Positions 1 through 8,645 of a stretch of 64,000 nucleotides of DNA are shown piece by piece. Source of the DNA: Saprospiraceae bacterium (GTDB lineage Bacteria > Bacteroidota > Bacteroidia > Chitinophagales > Saprospiraceae); NCBI GenBank assembly GCA_016716185.1, contig JADJWV010000002.1:1340501-1404500 (forward strand). Direction: 5' to 3'. The position numbers and the translations under genes are program-made. A model generated the notes under the pieces. The model worked only from the letters and a program-made list of their open reading frames with translations, was not told the origin of the DNA and ran no database searches. How positions within the stretch are numbered: the first letter of the stretch is position 1; the number at the start of each line of letters is the position of its first letter.

Positions 1-38
1 ATAAAATATCATAATCGTCAAATAGATTTCCATCCTGC

Positions 39-506
39 ATGAGAAAACATAAACCAAAAAAGCGAATTCTGGAACCAGACCCAAGGTTTGGAGATACTCT
101 GGTGACTCAGTTTGTGAACAACATGATCTGGCAAGGTAAAAAGAGTACCGCCTACAGCATATTCTATAAGGCCATGGACCAGGTGGAATCCAAACTCAGC
201 GAGAATCCGCACGAAGTTTGGCAACGCGCCCTCAACAACGTCATGCCTCACATCGAGGTTAAACCAAAGAGAATCGGAGGCGCCACATTCCAGATCCCTC
301 AGGAAATGAGACCGGCCCGCAAAACGGTGACCGCCATCAAATGGCTGATCAAATATTCGCGTTTGCGCGCTGGAAAAGGAATGGCCGACAAACTTGCCAA
401 CGAAATCATTTCAGCCAGCAAGAACGAAGGAGCTGCTGTTAAGAAAAGAGAAGACACACATAAAATGGCAGAGGCCAACAGGGCTTTCGCACATTTCAAA
501 TCTTAA
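39..506 (+). CDS. rpsG: 30S ribosomal protein S7
   Basis: S7 is the primary assembly protein of the 30S head; it binds the 3' domain of 16S rRNA and lines the E site. The 155-residue product is of normal length and has the family pattern: basic N-terminus, an early DPRFGDTLV segment, GKKSTA near residue 35, and the MRPARKTVTAIKWL and AEANRAFAHF segments. The ATG at 39 follows a short leader. It is the first gene in the window, 15 bp ahead of fusA, the usual str-operon order; rpsL would be expected just upstream, outside the window. Confidence 0.97.
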   Translation: MRKHKPKKRILEPDPRFGDTLVTQFVNNMIWQGKKSTAYSIFYKAMDQVESKLSENPHEVWQRALNNVMPHIEVKPKRIGGATFQIPQEMRPARKTVTAIKWLIKYSRLRAGKGMADKLANEIISASKNEGAAVKKREDTHKMAEANRAFAHFKS

Positions 507-521
507 TAATCTGAGTAAAGG

Positions 522-2675
522 ATGTCAAAGGATCTAAAATACTTGAGGAATATCGGAATTGCGGCGCACATCGATGCGGGTAAGACAACGACCACAGAAC
601 GCATCCTTTATTATACAGGGCTTACTCACAAAATCGGAGAGGTGCACGATGGTGCAGCCACGATGGACTGGATGGCACAGGAACAGGAGCGTGGTATTAC
701 CATTACTTCTGCGGCTACACAGACCAACTGGAACTGGAAAGAGCAGTCCTATACCGTTAATATTATAGATACTCCCGGGCACGTGGATTTTACCGTGGAA
801 GTGAACCGTTCGCTGAGAGTACTCGACGGACTGGTTTTTCTCTTTAGTGCCGTTGACGGGGTAGAGCCTCAGAGCGAAACCAACTGGAGGCTGGCCGATA
901 ACTATAAGGTACCCAGACTGGGTTTTGTCAATAAAATGGACCGCCAGGGTGCCGATTTTTTTAATGTAGTGAGTCAGGTGCGCACCATGTTGGGTTCCAA
1001 AGCAATTCCTTTGCAGGTTCCCATCGGCGCGGAAGAACACTTTACCGGTGTGGTGGATCTCATTACCAACAAAGCCATGATCTGGGACGAAGCTTCCAAA
1101 GGAATGTCTTATAAAGAAATTCCAATTCCGGCCGATATCGCTGATCAGGTACAGGAATGCCGCCAGGAACTCATCGAATCGATTGCCGAATACGACGACG
1201 ATCTGATGGTTAAATTCTTCGACAACCCCGATACCATTACCGAACAGGAAATGATCAACGCCATCCGTTCTGCAGTGTGCGATATGAAATTCGTACCCAT
1301 GCTTTGCGGTTCGGCTTTTAAAAATAAAGGCGTTCAGGCTGTGCTGGATGCAGTTTGTGCTTACCTTCCTTCTCCGGTCGATGTGGAAGCGGTAAAAGGT
1401 ACCCATCCGAAAACAGAGGAAGAATTGCTAAGGAAACCTTCAGCTACCGATCCTTTCGCTGCATTGGCATTCAAGGTGGCTACCGACCCCTTCGTGGGCC
1501 GTTTGGTTTTCATGCGCGTCTATTCAGGCCGTCTCGATGCAGGTTCGTATGTAATGAAAGTACGTACAGACAAAGACCGGATCATCATGGAAAAAGAGCG
1601 TATTTCCAGATTGTTCCTCATGCATGCCAACGATCGTAAATCCATCGAATTTGTAGAAGCAGGCGACATCGTTGCAGCTGTTGGTTTTAAAGATATTAAA
1701 ACTGGAGATACCCTCTGCGACGAGAACAATCCGATCATCCTGGAATCTATGGTATTCCCGGAACCGGTGATCTCTATCGCCATCGAACCGAAAACACAGA
1801 AAGATCAGGATAAACTGGGTATGTCTTTGGCGAAATTAGCTGAAGAAGACCCAACCTTCCGCGTGTTTACCGATGAAAATACGGGCCAGACCATCATCAG
1901 CGGAATGGGCGAGTTGCACCTGGAGATCATCGTCGATCGCCTCAAGCGCGAGTTTGGCGTAGAATGCAACCAGGGTGCTCCTCAGGTAAATTATAAGGAA
2001 TCGATGACCAAAACGGTAACCCACCGCGAACGTTTGAAAAAGCAAACGGGGGGTTCGGGTTTGTTTGCCGATATGGAATTTGACATCGGTCCTGCCGACG
2101 AGACTTTCCTCGAAAGCGACGAATACAAAAATGGCAAAACCAGAATGCAGTTCGTTTGGGACGTATTCGGGGGTGCCATCGATAAAGCATACATCCAACC
2201 GATCATCAAGGGTTTCGAATCGATGATGAACAACGGGATCTTAGCCGGATACAACCTCGAAAACATGAAGATCCGTGTATTCGACGGCTCTATGCACTCG
2301 GTCGACTCCAAGCCACAGGCTTTCGAACTTTGTGCAAAGGACGGCTTCCGCGAAGCGGCTCCTAAAACAGGTCCCCAATTGATGGAACCCATCATGAAAC
2401 TGGAGGTGATTACTCCGGATGAATACGTAGGTCCGGTTATCGGCGACCTCAACAGAAGGAGAGGGATGCCCAAAGGTCAGGAGCAAAGAATGGGAGGCGC
2501 TGTGGCCATCCAGGCTGAAGTGCCACTTTCCGAAATGTTTGGTTATGTGACCCAGTTGCGTACCATTACCTCAGGAAGAGCAAGCTCAACCATGGAGTTT
2601 TCACATTATTCACCGGTGCCCAAGCAGGTCGCTGAAGAGATCATCGCCAAGGCGAAAGGAACCGTGAAAGTATAG
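522..2675 (+). CDS. fusA: Elongation factor G
   Basis: EF-G is the GTPase that drives translocation of tRNA and mRNA and helps RRF recycle ribosomes. At 717 residues it is full length. The G1 loop AHIDAGKT lies at about residues 15-22, the G3 motif DTPGH starts at D83 and the G4 motif NKMD at N137; the C-terminal part carries the EF-G domain IV/V segments (for example GVECNQGAPQVNYKE and RRGMPKGQEQRMGG). It sits 15 bp after rpsG and 32 bp before rpsJ, joining the str and S10 clusters. A second, divergent EF-G copy is common in bacteria; this position argues for the canonical one. Confidence 0.97.
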   Translation: MSKDLKYLRNIGIAAHIDAGKTTTTERILYYTGLTHKIGEVHDGAATMDWMAQEQERGITITSAATQTNWNWKEQSYTVNIIDTPGHVDFTVEVNRSLRVLDGLVFLFSAVDGVEPQSETNWRLADNYKVPRLGFVNKMDRQGADFFNVVSQVRTMLGSKAIPLQVPIGAEEHFTGVVDLITNKAMIWDEASKGMSYKEIPIPADIADQVQECRQELIESIAEYDDDLMVKFFDNPDTITEQEMINAIRSAVCDMKFVPMLCGSAFKNKGVQAVLDAVCAYLPSPVDVEAVKGTHPKTEEELLRKPSATDPFAALAFKVATDPFVGRLVFMRVYSGRLDAGSYVMKVRTDKDRIIMEKERISRLFLMHANDRKSIEFVEAGDIVAAVGFKDIKTGDTLCDENNPIILESMVFPEPVISIAIEPKTQKDQDKLGMSLAKLAEEDPTFRVFTDENTGQTIISGMGELHLEIIVDRLKREFGVECNQGAPQVNYKESMTKTVTHRERLKKQTGGSGLFADMEFDIGPADETFLESDEYKNGKTRMQFVWDVFGGAIDKAYIQPIIKGFESMMNNGILAGYNLENMKIRVFDGSMHSVDSKPQAFELCAKDGFREAAPKTGPQLMEPIMKLEVITPDEYVGPVIGDLNRRRGMPKGQEQRMGGAVAIQAEVPLSEMFGYVTQLRTITSGRASSTMEFSHYSPVPKQVAEEIIAKAKGTVKV

Positions 2676-2707
2676 TTAGTAAAAATTGAATAGTAATATA
2701 TAAAGGC

Positions 2708-3016
2708 ATGAATCAAAAAATTCGGATTAAACTTCGCTCTTACGATCACAACCTGGTCGATAAGAGTACGGAGAAAATTGTGAAGACAGTGCGCAGTAGT
2801 GGCGCAGTTGTTGCTGGTCCGATTCCGCTGCCCACTGAGAAAGAAATATTTACCGTGCTCAAATCACCGCACGTAAATAAGAAAGCTCGTGAGCAGTTTC
2901 AACTTCGGACACACAAACGGCTCATCGAGATTTATACGCCTACCAATAAAACGGTAGATGCGTTGTCGAAACTCGAACTGCCCAGTGGAGTAGACATACA
3001 GGTTAAATTGTCTTAA
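2708..3016 (+). CDS. rpsJ: 30S ribosomal protein S10
   Basis: S10 belongs to the 30S head and, as NusE, to transcription antitermination complexes. The product has 102 residues, the usual size. It starts QKIRIKLRSYDHNLVD and contains AGPIPLPTEKE and KSPHVNKKAREQFQLRTHKR, the conserved S10 loop and core. It opens the S10 cluster and is followed by a 77-nt gap before rplC, longer than the other spacers here. Confidence 0.97.
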   Translation: MNQKIRIKLRSYDHNLVDKSTEKIVKTVRSSGAVVAGPIPLPTEKEIFTVLKSPHVNKKAREQFQLRTHKRLIEIYTPTNKTVDALSKLELPSGVDIQVKLS

Positions 3017-3093
3017 GCGTCTTCCATCCTGTTTTTTTGAGGTTTCCCGTCAAACGGAGATCTTATTTAATAACATCATTAAAATCACATATT

Positions 3094-3717
3094 GTGAACG
3101 GATTAATTGGAACTAAAGTCGGCATGACGAGTATCTATGACAAGGACGGCAAATTTATTGCCTGTACCGTTGTAGAAGTTTCTCCGAATGTAGTTACACA
3201 GGTTAAAACAGAGGAATCCGATGGGTACTCTGCTTTGCAGTTTTCCTATGGAGAAGCCAGGGCCAAAAATGCCAATCAGGCGATTACAGGCCATTTCAAG
3301 AATGCAAATACCACTCCCAAGAAAAGCTCTGTGGAGTTCAGGGATTGCAGCCTTGAAAAACAACTGGGAGACCAGGTGGAAGTTTCTGAAGTGTTTGCCG
3401 AAGGAGATGTCATTCACGCCAGTGGGATCTGTAAGGGAAAGGGATTTCAAGGGGTCATCAAACGCCACGGTTTCGGTGGGGTTCAGAATGCTACGCACGG
3501 TCAGCACAACAGATTGCGTGCTCCGGGTTCTATCGGCGCTTCTTCCTATCCTTCTAAAGTAGTGAAAGGATTGAGAATGGCCGGCCAGAAAGGAAATACC
3601 AACATCAAAGTGAGGAATCTGAAAGTTGCCAAAATAATGCCCGAAAAAAATCTTCTGCTGGTCAGAGGCGCAATTCCGGGACATAAGGGTTCTATTGTAA
3701 TCATTGAAAAAAAATAA
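3094..3717 (+). CDS. rplC: 50S ribosomal protein L3
   Basis: L3 is an early 50S assembly protein whose loop reaches toward the peptidyl-transferase centre. I place the start at the GTG at 3094, giving a 207-residue protein that begins (M)NGLIGTKVGMTSIY, as L3 proteins do. The open frame runs upstream to a TTG at 3037, but those 19 codons match nothing in L3. The conserved basic loop is visible (KGKGFQGVIKRHGFGG, then THGQHNRLRAPGSIG). It lies 6 bp before rplD. Confidence 0.95.
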   Translation: MNGLIGTKVGMTSIYDKDGKFIACTVVEVSPNVVTQVKTEESDGYSALQFSYGEARAKNANQAITGHFKNANTTPKKSSVEFRDCSLEKQLGDQVEVSEVFAEGDVIHASGICKGKGFQGVIKRHGFGGVQNATHGQHNRLRAPGSIGASSYPSKVVKGLRMAGQKGNTNIKVRNLKVAKIMPEKNLLLVRGAIPGHKGSIVIIEKK

Positions 3718-3723
3718 GCAGGC

Positions 3724-4350
3724 ATGAAACTGGATGTACTGAATATTCAAGGAAAAAGCACCGGCCGCAGTATCGAACTGCCCGATAATATATTTGGGAT
3801 CGAACCCAATGAACACGTCCTCTATCTGGCTGTAAAGGCCTACATGGCCAATCAAAGACAGGGTACTCACGATTCTAAAGAGCGCAACGAAGTAGCCCGT
3901 TCAACCAGAAAGATCAAAAGACAAAAGGGTACAGGTGGAGCGAGAGCAGGGTCTATGAAAAACATCACTTTCAAAGGGGGTGGTCGCGCTTTTGGTCCGC
4001 ACCCAAGAGATTATACGCAGAAATTAAACAAGAAAGTAAACCAGCTTGCTCGTAAATCAGCGCTTTCTCAAAAAGCAGCAGGTGAAGGCATCGTTGTGGT
4101 GGAAGACATTCAGATGAATGAGATCAAAACACGCGAATTTGCTGGCATCATGAAAAATCTTCAGGTCGATAAAGTAAAGACCCTGGTCGTTACGCCCGAC
4201 TACAATGAAACGATTTACATGTCCAGCCGAAACATTCCTTGCGCGGATTTGAGGGTAGCAAAAGATCTGAATACCTACGATATTCTGAATTGCAAAAAAC
4301 TGGTTCTGACCGAATCCAGCATTGGTAAAATAAGTGAAACACTAGCTTAA
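3724..4350 (+). CDS. rplD: 50S ribosomal protein L4
   Basis: L4 binds 23S rRNA domain I and lines the exit tunnel. In E. coli it also represses its own operon; no leader to test that is in the window. The 208-residue protein has the tunnel-loop signature KIKRQKGTGGARAGS and GGGRAFGPHPRDY, followed by the globular core. It sits between rplC and rplW, 10 bp before rplW. Confidence 0.97.
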   Translation: MKLDVLNIQGKSTGRSIELPDNIFGIEPNEHVLYLAVKAYMANQRQGTHDSKERNEVARSTRKIKRQKGTGGARAGSMKNITFKGGGRAFGPHPRDYTQKLNKKVNQLARKSALSQKAAGEGIVVVEDIQMNEIKTREFAGIMKNLQVDKVKTLVVTPDYNETIYMSSRNIPCADLRVAKDLNTYDILNCKKLVLTESSIGKISETLA

Positions 4351-4360
4351 TCGCACAGAA

Positions 4361-4660
4361 ATGAAAAAGCAAATCATCATCAGACCGGTGGTCACTGAAA
4401 AATCAGAGATCCTCTCTACAAAAAAGAACCAATACACTTTTTTGGTAGCCAGAGACAGCAATAAAATTGAGATCTCCAAGGCCATCGAAAAAATGTACAG
4501 CGTTACTGTCGATTCTGTGAATACCGCAGTGATGCCGGGCAAACCGAAAACGAGAAATACGAGAAGTGCTGTGTTGAAAGGACAAAAAGCTGCTTACAAA
4601 AAAGCTTTTGTGAGCCTGAAAGCCGGCGATGAAATAAACATATTTGGTGACGAGAAATAA
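4361..4660 (+). CDS. rplW: 50S ribosomal protein L23
   Basis: L23 sits at the tunnel exit and is the docking site for trigger factor and signal recognition particle. The 99-residue product opens KKQIIIRPVVTEKSEILS, the family signature, and keeps the core NQYTFLVARDSNKIEISKAI and the extended loop rich in Lys and Arg around residues 66-77. It lies 8 bp before rplB. Confidence 0.96.
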   Translation: MKKQIIIRPVVTEKSEILSTKKNQYTFLVARDSNKIEISKAIEKMYSVTVDSVNTAVMPGKPKTRNTRSAVLKGQKAAYKKAFVSLKAGDEINIFGDEK

Positions 4661-4668
4661 TAAACGAT

Positions 4669-5499
4669 ATGCCAGTTAAAAAACTAAATCCGATTACTCC
4701 CGGAATGCGTTTTCGCGTTCAGCTGACGCATGAGGAGATCACCGCAGCCAAACCGGAAAAATCACTGGTCGAAAGCATCAGTTCGCACGGAGGCCGCAAC
4801 AACCAGGGAAGACGTACCATGCGCTACCGGGGTGGTGGTCACAAAAAGCAATATCGTAAAATCGATTTTCTGAGAGATAAAGATGGTATTCCGGGAAAAG
4901 TAAAATCCATTGAATACGATCCGAATCGCTCTGCGCATATCGCTTTATTGAACTATGTCGATGGAGAAAAAAGATACATCATCGCTCCTCACGGTCTCAA
5001 AGTTGGCGATAGCGTTATGAGTGGAAAAAAAGCCACTCCCGATGTTGGAAACTCTTTGTTTTTAGAGGACATTCCACTCGGTTCTCCGATCCACGCAATC
5101 GAGTTGCACCCGGGTCAGGGAGCTTGTCTGGTGAGAAGCGCAGGAACTGCAGCCATCATGATGGGTAAGGAAGACCGCTATGCATCGATCAAAATGCCTT
5201 CCGGTGAGATCCGCAAAATTCTGTCTGTGTGCAAAGCGACGATGGGAAGTACTTCCAATCCGGATCACAGTCTGGAGCGTATCGGTAAAGCCGGTCGTAA
5301 CAGATGGCTGGGATGGAGACCAAGAAACCGGGGTGTTGCAATGAACCCTGTAGATCACCCGATGGGTGGTGGTGAAGGACGCTCTTCCGGAGGACATCCA
5401 AGATCCAGAAAAGGATTGATCGCCAAAGGAGCTAAAACGCGTTCGCGCAAGAAGCATTCGTCTAAACTCATTATTTCCAGAAGAAAAACAACCAATTAA
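4669..5499 (+). CDS. rplB: 50S ribosomal protein L2
   Basis: L2 is a primary 23S rRNA-binding protein needed for subunit association and peptidyl-transferase function. The 276-residue length is typical. The C-terminal region carries the conserved GVAMNPVDHPMGGGEGR, which includes the conserved histidine near the catalytic centre, then a basic tail with TRSRKKHSSKLIISRRK. It lies 11 bp before rpsS. Confidence 0.98.
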   Translation: MPVKKLNPITPGMRFRVQLTHEEITAAKPEKSLVESISSHGGRNNQGRRTMRYRGGGHKKQYRKIDFLRDKDGIPGKVKSIEYDPNRSAHIALLNYVDGEKRYIIAPHGLKVGDSVMSGKKATPDVGNSLFLEDIPLGSPIHAIELHPGQGACLVRSAGTAAIMMGKEDRYASIKMPSGEIRKILSVCKATMGSTSNPDHSLERIGKAGRNRWLGWRPRNRGVAMNPVDHPMGGGEGRSSGGHPRSRKGLIAKGAKTRSRKKHSSKLIISRRKTTN

Positions 5500-5510
5500 T
5501 AACGATTCTT

Positions 5511-5774
5511 ATGTCAAGATCTATTAAAAAAGGGCCTTTTGTTCACCACAAGCTGATCGAGAAAGTTCAAAAAGCAAAAGCAAGTGGAAAGAAAACCGTG
5601 ATCAAAACCTGGAGCAGGGCTTCGGTGATCTTCCCCGATATGGTGGGCGAAACAATAGCCGTACATAATGGAAAAACATTCATCCCTGTCTATGTTACTG
5701 AAAACATGGTGGGCCACAAACTCGGAGAGTTTTCACCTACACGTACTTTCAGAACTCATGCAGGTAACAGATAA
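5511..5774 (+). CDS. rpsS: 30S ribosomal protein S19
   Basis: S19 pairs with S13 in the 30S head and contacts the A-site region. The 87-residue product starts MSRSIKKGPFVHHKL and contains KTWSRASVIFPDMVG, TIAVHNGKTFIPVYV and the C-terminal GHKLGEFSPTRTFRTHAG, all conserved in S19. It is followed by an A-rich 22-bp spacer before rplV, a good example of the A-rich leaders used here in place of Shine-Dalgarno sites. Confidence 0.98.
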   Translation: MSRSIKKGPFVHHKLIEKVQKAKASGKKTVIKTWSRASVIFPDMVGETIAVHNGKTFIPVYVTENMVGHKLGEFSPTRTFRTHAGNR

Positions 5775-5796
5775 TAAAAATTAAAAAGCAAAACAG

Positions 5797-6165
5797 ATGG
5801 AAGCTGTAGCCAAATTGCGCAATTGCCCGATGTCGCCACGAAAAATGAGATTGGTCGTTGATCTGATCCGTGGTAAAAAAGTAGGAGATGCACTCAATAT
5901 TTTGAAATTCACCAAAAAGGAAGCCTCTGTTTGGTTGGAGAAATTGTTGTTGTCTGCCATCAATAACTTCGAACAAAAACACGGAGAAGGCTCTGCCGAA
6001 ACGGCCGACCTGTTTGTAAAAACAGCTTTTGTCGACGGCGGAATGATGCTGAAACGTTTTCAGCCAGCGCCTCACGGACGTGCACACAGGATTCGCAAAC
6101 GCCGAAATCATGTGACGCTGATCGTGGGCGGAAAAAATGAAACTCAAATTCAACAAGAAGATTAA
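5797..6165 (+). CDS. rplV: 50S ribosomal protein L22
   Basis: L22 spans the exit tunnel; its beta-hairpin forms part of the tunnel constriction. The 122-residue protein has the N-terminal NCPMSPRKMRLVVDLIRGK signature and the C-terminal hairpin GRAHRIRKRRNHVTLIVG. It lies 21 bp before rpsC, in standard S10-cluster order. Confidence 0.97.
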   Translation: MEAVAKLRNCPMSPRKMRLVVDLIRGKKVGDALNILKFTKKEASVWLEKLLLSAINNFEQKHGEGSAETADLFVKTAFVDGGMMLKRFQPAPHGRAHRIRKRRNHVTLIVGGKNETQIQQED

Positions 6166-6186
6166 TAAAAAATACAACTTACACTA

Positions 6187-6957
6187 ATGGGTCAAAAAGC
6201 AAATCCGATAGGTAATCGACTGGGCATCATCAGAGGCTGGGACTCCAACTGGTTTGGAGGAAAAGCATTTGCTCAGAAAGTAGTGGAAGACGAAAAGATC
6301 AGAAACTACCTCAATGCCCGTATTGAAAAAGGAGGACTGGCGCGCATCATCATCGAAAGAACGCTGAAGCGCATCACGGTATCGATCCAGACTTCAAGAC
6401 CAGGGATTATCATTGGAAAAGGTGGATCGGAAGTGGACAGCATCCGCGAGGAATTGAAAAAACTCACCAACCAGGATATTCAGATCAACATTCTGGAGAT
6501 CCGTAAACCCGAGTTGGACTCGGCTATCGTCGGTGAATCCATTGCAAAACAGATCGAGTCGAGGATCAACTACCGACGCGCGATCAAAATGGCGATCCAA
6601 TCAACGATCCGCGCAGGCGCTGAAGGAATTAAAGTCCGCATTTCCGGTCGATTGAATGGTGCGGAAATGGCTCGTTCGGAAGAATATAAAGAAGGACGTA
6701 TCCCACTCCATACCTTCCGGGCCGATATCGATTATGCCATCAAAGAAGCACAAACGGTTTATGGTAAAATCGGGATCAAAACCTGGATTTGTAAAGGAGA
6801 AGTATTTGCGAAGAGAGAACTTTCTCCACTGGTTGGACTCGAAAAGAAAGAAACCAAGGGGGGTATGGGTTCCGGCCAGGGTAGAAGAGGCGGCGGCGGC
6901 GACCGCGATCGCGACGGAAGAGACAGGAGGTCTGACCGTGGCGGAAAAAGGAGATAA
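6187..6957 (+). CDS. rpsC: 30S ribosomal protein S3
   Basis: S3 lies at the mRNA entry channel and takes part in helicase activity. Residues about 40-110 hold the KH-type RNA-binding domain (RPGIIIGKGGSEVDSIREEL), followed by the S3 C-terminal domain (GRLNGAEMARSEEYKEGRIP). At 256 residues it is longer than the E. coli protein (about 233). The extra is a Gly, Arg and Asp-rich tail from roughly residue 222, rich in GGG and DRD/RR runs and probably disordered. A 51-nt gap with a promoter-like box follows, before rplP. Confidence 0.97.
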   Translation: MGQKANPIGNRLGIIRGWDSNWFGGKAFAQKVVEDEKIRNYLNARIEKGGLARIIIERTLKRITVSIQTSRPGIIIGKGGSEVDSIREELKKLTNQDIQINILEIRKPELDSAIVGESIAKQIESRINYRRAIKMAIQSTIRAGAEGIKVRISGRLNGAEMARSEEYKEGRIPLHTFRADIDYAIKEAQTVYGKIGIKTWICKGEVFAKRELSPLVGLEKKETKGGMGSGQGRRGGGGDRDRDGRDRRSDRGGKRR

Positions 6958-6973
6958 TAATTTTAAATAGTCG

Positions 6974-6981
6974 TAATTTTG
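6974..6981 (+). promoter_or_regulatory. Candidate -7 promoter box ahead of rplP
   Basis: TAATTTTG fits the Bacteroidota -7 consensus TAnnTTTG and lies 27 bp before the rplP ATG, in a 51-nt gap that is long for this cluster. No clear -33 TTTG was found at the right distance. If real, it would let the rplP-distal half of the operon be transcribed on its own. Confidence 0.3.
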
Positions 6982-7008
6982 CGATTCTTTTTTTAAAAGG
7001 TAAAGAAT

Positions 7009-7440
7009 ATGTTACAGCCAAAACGCCTCAAGTACAGAAGGCAACAGAAAGGAAGGATTAAGGGAATAGCCCACAGAGGCACAACCATTGCATTTGGCAC
7101 CTTTGGATTAAAGGCTCTGGAAAGCAGCCGCCTGACCAATCGCCAGATCGAAGCTGCGCGTATTGCCATGACCCGTCATATGAAAAGGGAAGGAACGGTT
7201 TGGATCCGCATTTTCCCCGACAAACCGATTACTGCTAAACCAGCAGAAGTGAGGATGGGTAAGGGTAAAGGAGCACTCGATCATTATGTAGCCGTGGTAA
7301 AAGCCGGTACCGTGATGTTTGAGATGGATGGAGTTCCTTACAATATTGCGGCGGAAGCTTTTGCACTGGCTGCTCAAAAACTGCCGATCAAAACCAAAAT
7401 TTCGATTCGCAGAGAATTCCAAAATTTAGCAACCGCTTAA
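7009..7440 (+). CDS. rplP: 50S ribosomal protein L16
   Basis: L16 organises the A-site region of the 50S subunit and is assembled late. The 143-residue protein opens MLQPKRLKYRRQQKGRIKG and contains GLKALESSRLTNRQIEAARIA, WIRIFPDKPITAKPAEVRMG and GKGALDHYVAVVKAG, all diagnostic. The predicted ATG is preceded by an A-rich leader. rpmC follows after 11 bp. Confidence 0.97.
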   Translation: MLQPKRLKYRRQQKGRIKGIAHRGTTIAFGTFGLKALESSRLTNRQIEAARIAMTRHMKREGTVWIRIFPDKPITAKPAEVRMGKGKGALDHYVAVVKAGTVMFEMDGVPYNIAAEAFALAAQKLPIKTKISIRREFQNLATA

Positions 7441-7451
7441 TACAGAGAAAT

Positions 7452-7658
7452 ATGGCATTGAAAAAATACAGCGAATTCGCCGGACTGGAAACGGAAATCC
7501 TCGAGAGGGACCTGAATGCGGCCGTTGCAGAGTGGCAGCGTCTCAGACACGAGCACAAGATCAAAGGATTGCAGAATCCCGTACAGATCAGGCACGTGCG
7601 CAGGGAAATTGCCCAAATGAAAACAGAACTTTCAAAAAGAACAACATCTATAGCTTAA
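7452..7658 (+). CDS. rpmC: 50S ribosomal protein L29
   Basis: L29 is a small helical protein near the tunnel exit beside L23. The 68-residue product keeps the family pattern of two helices: an N-terminal acidic helix and the central EWQRLRHEHKIKGLQNPVQI segment, then VRREIAQMKTELSKR. Its place between rplP and rpsQ supports the call, since L29 is short and weakly conserved. Confidence 0.93.
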   Translation: MALKKYSEFAGLETEILERDLNAAVAEWQRLRHEHKIKGLQNPVQIRHVRREIAQMKTELSKRTTSIA

Positions 7659-7672
7659 AAATCATATTTGGA

Positions 7673-7930
7673 ATGGAACAACGGAATTTAAGAAAAACGA
7701 AAGTAGGGGTCGTAAGCTCTAACAAAATGGAAAAGACCATTGTCGTTAAAGTCGAGCGCTCTATGTTGCACGACAAATATGGCAAGAGGATGAAAAAAAC
7801 CAATAAGTATTTCGCACACGATGAGAAAAATGAATGCGGAATAGGCGATAGGGTAAAAATTATGGAAACCAGACCCATGAGCAAGAACAAAACCTGGCGT
7901 CTGGTAGAGATTATTAAAAAAGGTGAATAA
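7673..7930 (+). CDS. rpsQ: 30S ribosomal protein S17
   Basis: S17 is an OB-fold protein that binds 16S rRNA helices early in 30S assembly. I start it at the ATG at 7673, giving 85 residues beginning MEQRNLRKTKVGVVSS. The frame is open further upstream to 7532, but that stretch overlaps rpmC out of frame and has no S17 character. Conserved segments are KMEKTIVVKVER, YGKRMKKTNKYFAHDE and GDRVKIMETRPMSKNKTW. Confidence 0.96.
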   Translation: MEQRNLRKTKVGVVSSNKMEKTIVVKVERSMLHDKYGKRMKKTNKYFAHDEKNECGIGDRVKIMETRPMSKNKTWRLVEIIKKGE

Positions 7931-7952
7931 TTAAAGCTAAAAACAGAGTCGA

Positions 7953-8318
7953 ATGATACAGCAGGAATCCAGATTAAATGTAGCAGACAACAGCGGAGCC
8001 AAAGAGGTTCTTTGTATCCGCGTACTCGGTGGTACTAAAAGACGCTATGCCTCTGTTGGCGATAAAATAGTCGTAACAGTAAAATCAGCAACACCAGGCG
8101 GTGTAAAAAAAGGTACGGTTTCAAAAGCTGTTATCGTAAGAACTAAAAAGGAGATCCGCCGCAAAGACGGTACTTATATCCGTTTCGACGACAATGCAGT
8201 GGTCTTGCTGACGGCATCAGACGAACCCAGAGGTACGCGTATTTTCGGCCCCGTAGCCCGCGAACTCAGGGAGAAGGATTATATGCGTATTGTTTCATTG
8301 GCACCTGAGGTGCTTTAA
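7953..8318 (+). CDS. rplN: 50S ribosomal protein L14
   Basis: L14 lies at the subunit interface, forms bridges with 16S rRNA and is the docking site of the silencing factor RsfS. The 121-residue protein starts MIQQESRLNVADNSGAKEV and ends in the GTRIFGPVARELREKDYMRIVSLAPEVL-type segment, typical of the family. It starts the spc cluster, 12 bp before rplX. Confidence 0.98.
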   Translation: MIQQESRLNVADNSGAKEVLCIRVLGGTKRRYASVGDKIVVTVKSATPGGVKKGTVSKAVIVRTKKEIRRKDGTYIRFDDNAVVLLTASDEPRGTRIFGPVARELREKDYMRIVSLAPEVL

Positions 8319-8330
8319 ATCATTACAGAC

Positions 8331-8645
8331 ATGAAGAAGTTTAAAATAAAAACGGGAGATAAAGTTGAGGTGATTGCTGGTTCCAATAAAGGAAAATCAG
8401 GAATCGTTTCACGCGTGATCATCGATAAGGATCGCGCCGTGATCGAAGGGATCAACATCGTAAAGAAACACACCAAACCGACCAACAACAATCCTGGCGG
8501 TATTGTGGAGATGTCTGCTCCGATTCATATTTCAAACCTCTCACTTCTGGATCCCAAAAGCGGTAAACCTACACGCGTAGGTTACAAAACCGAAAATGGT
8601 AAAAAAGTTAAAGTATCTAAACAATCGGGTGAAATAATTAAGTGA
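8331..8645 (+). CDS. rplX: 50S ribosomal protein L24
   Basis: L24 initiates 50S assembly by binding 23S rRNA domain I. The 104-residue product has an N-terminal KOW motif (GDKVEVIAGSNKGKSGIVSRV) and the IVKKHTKP segment. The TGA stop at 8643-8645 shares one base with the rplE ATG (TGATG), suggesting translational coupling. Confidence 0.97.
   Translation: MKKFKIKTGDKVEVIAGSNKGKSGIVSRVIIDKDRAVIEGINIVKKHTKPTNNNPGGIVEMSAPIHISNLSLLDPKSGKPTRVGYKTENGKKVKVSKQSGEIIK

Noticed and set aside
534..1406. Long open frame antisense to fusA (290 codons)
   Set aside because: A shadow of the highly conserved EF-G gene; no family signal of its own.
27..3031. TTCCATCCTG occurs just before rpsG and again in the rpsJ-rplC gap
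   Set aside because: A shared 10-mer at only two sites is too short to call a regulatory motif.
3037..3093. 19-codon N-terminal extension of L3 from a TTG
   Set aside because: The extension has no L3 similarity; the GTG at 3094 gives the family N-terminus.
7532..7672. 47-codon N-terminal extension of S17
   Set aside because: It overlaps rpmC in another frame; the ATG at 7673 gives a normal S17.
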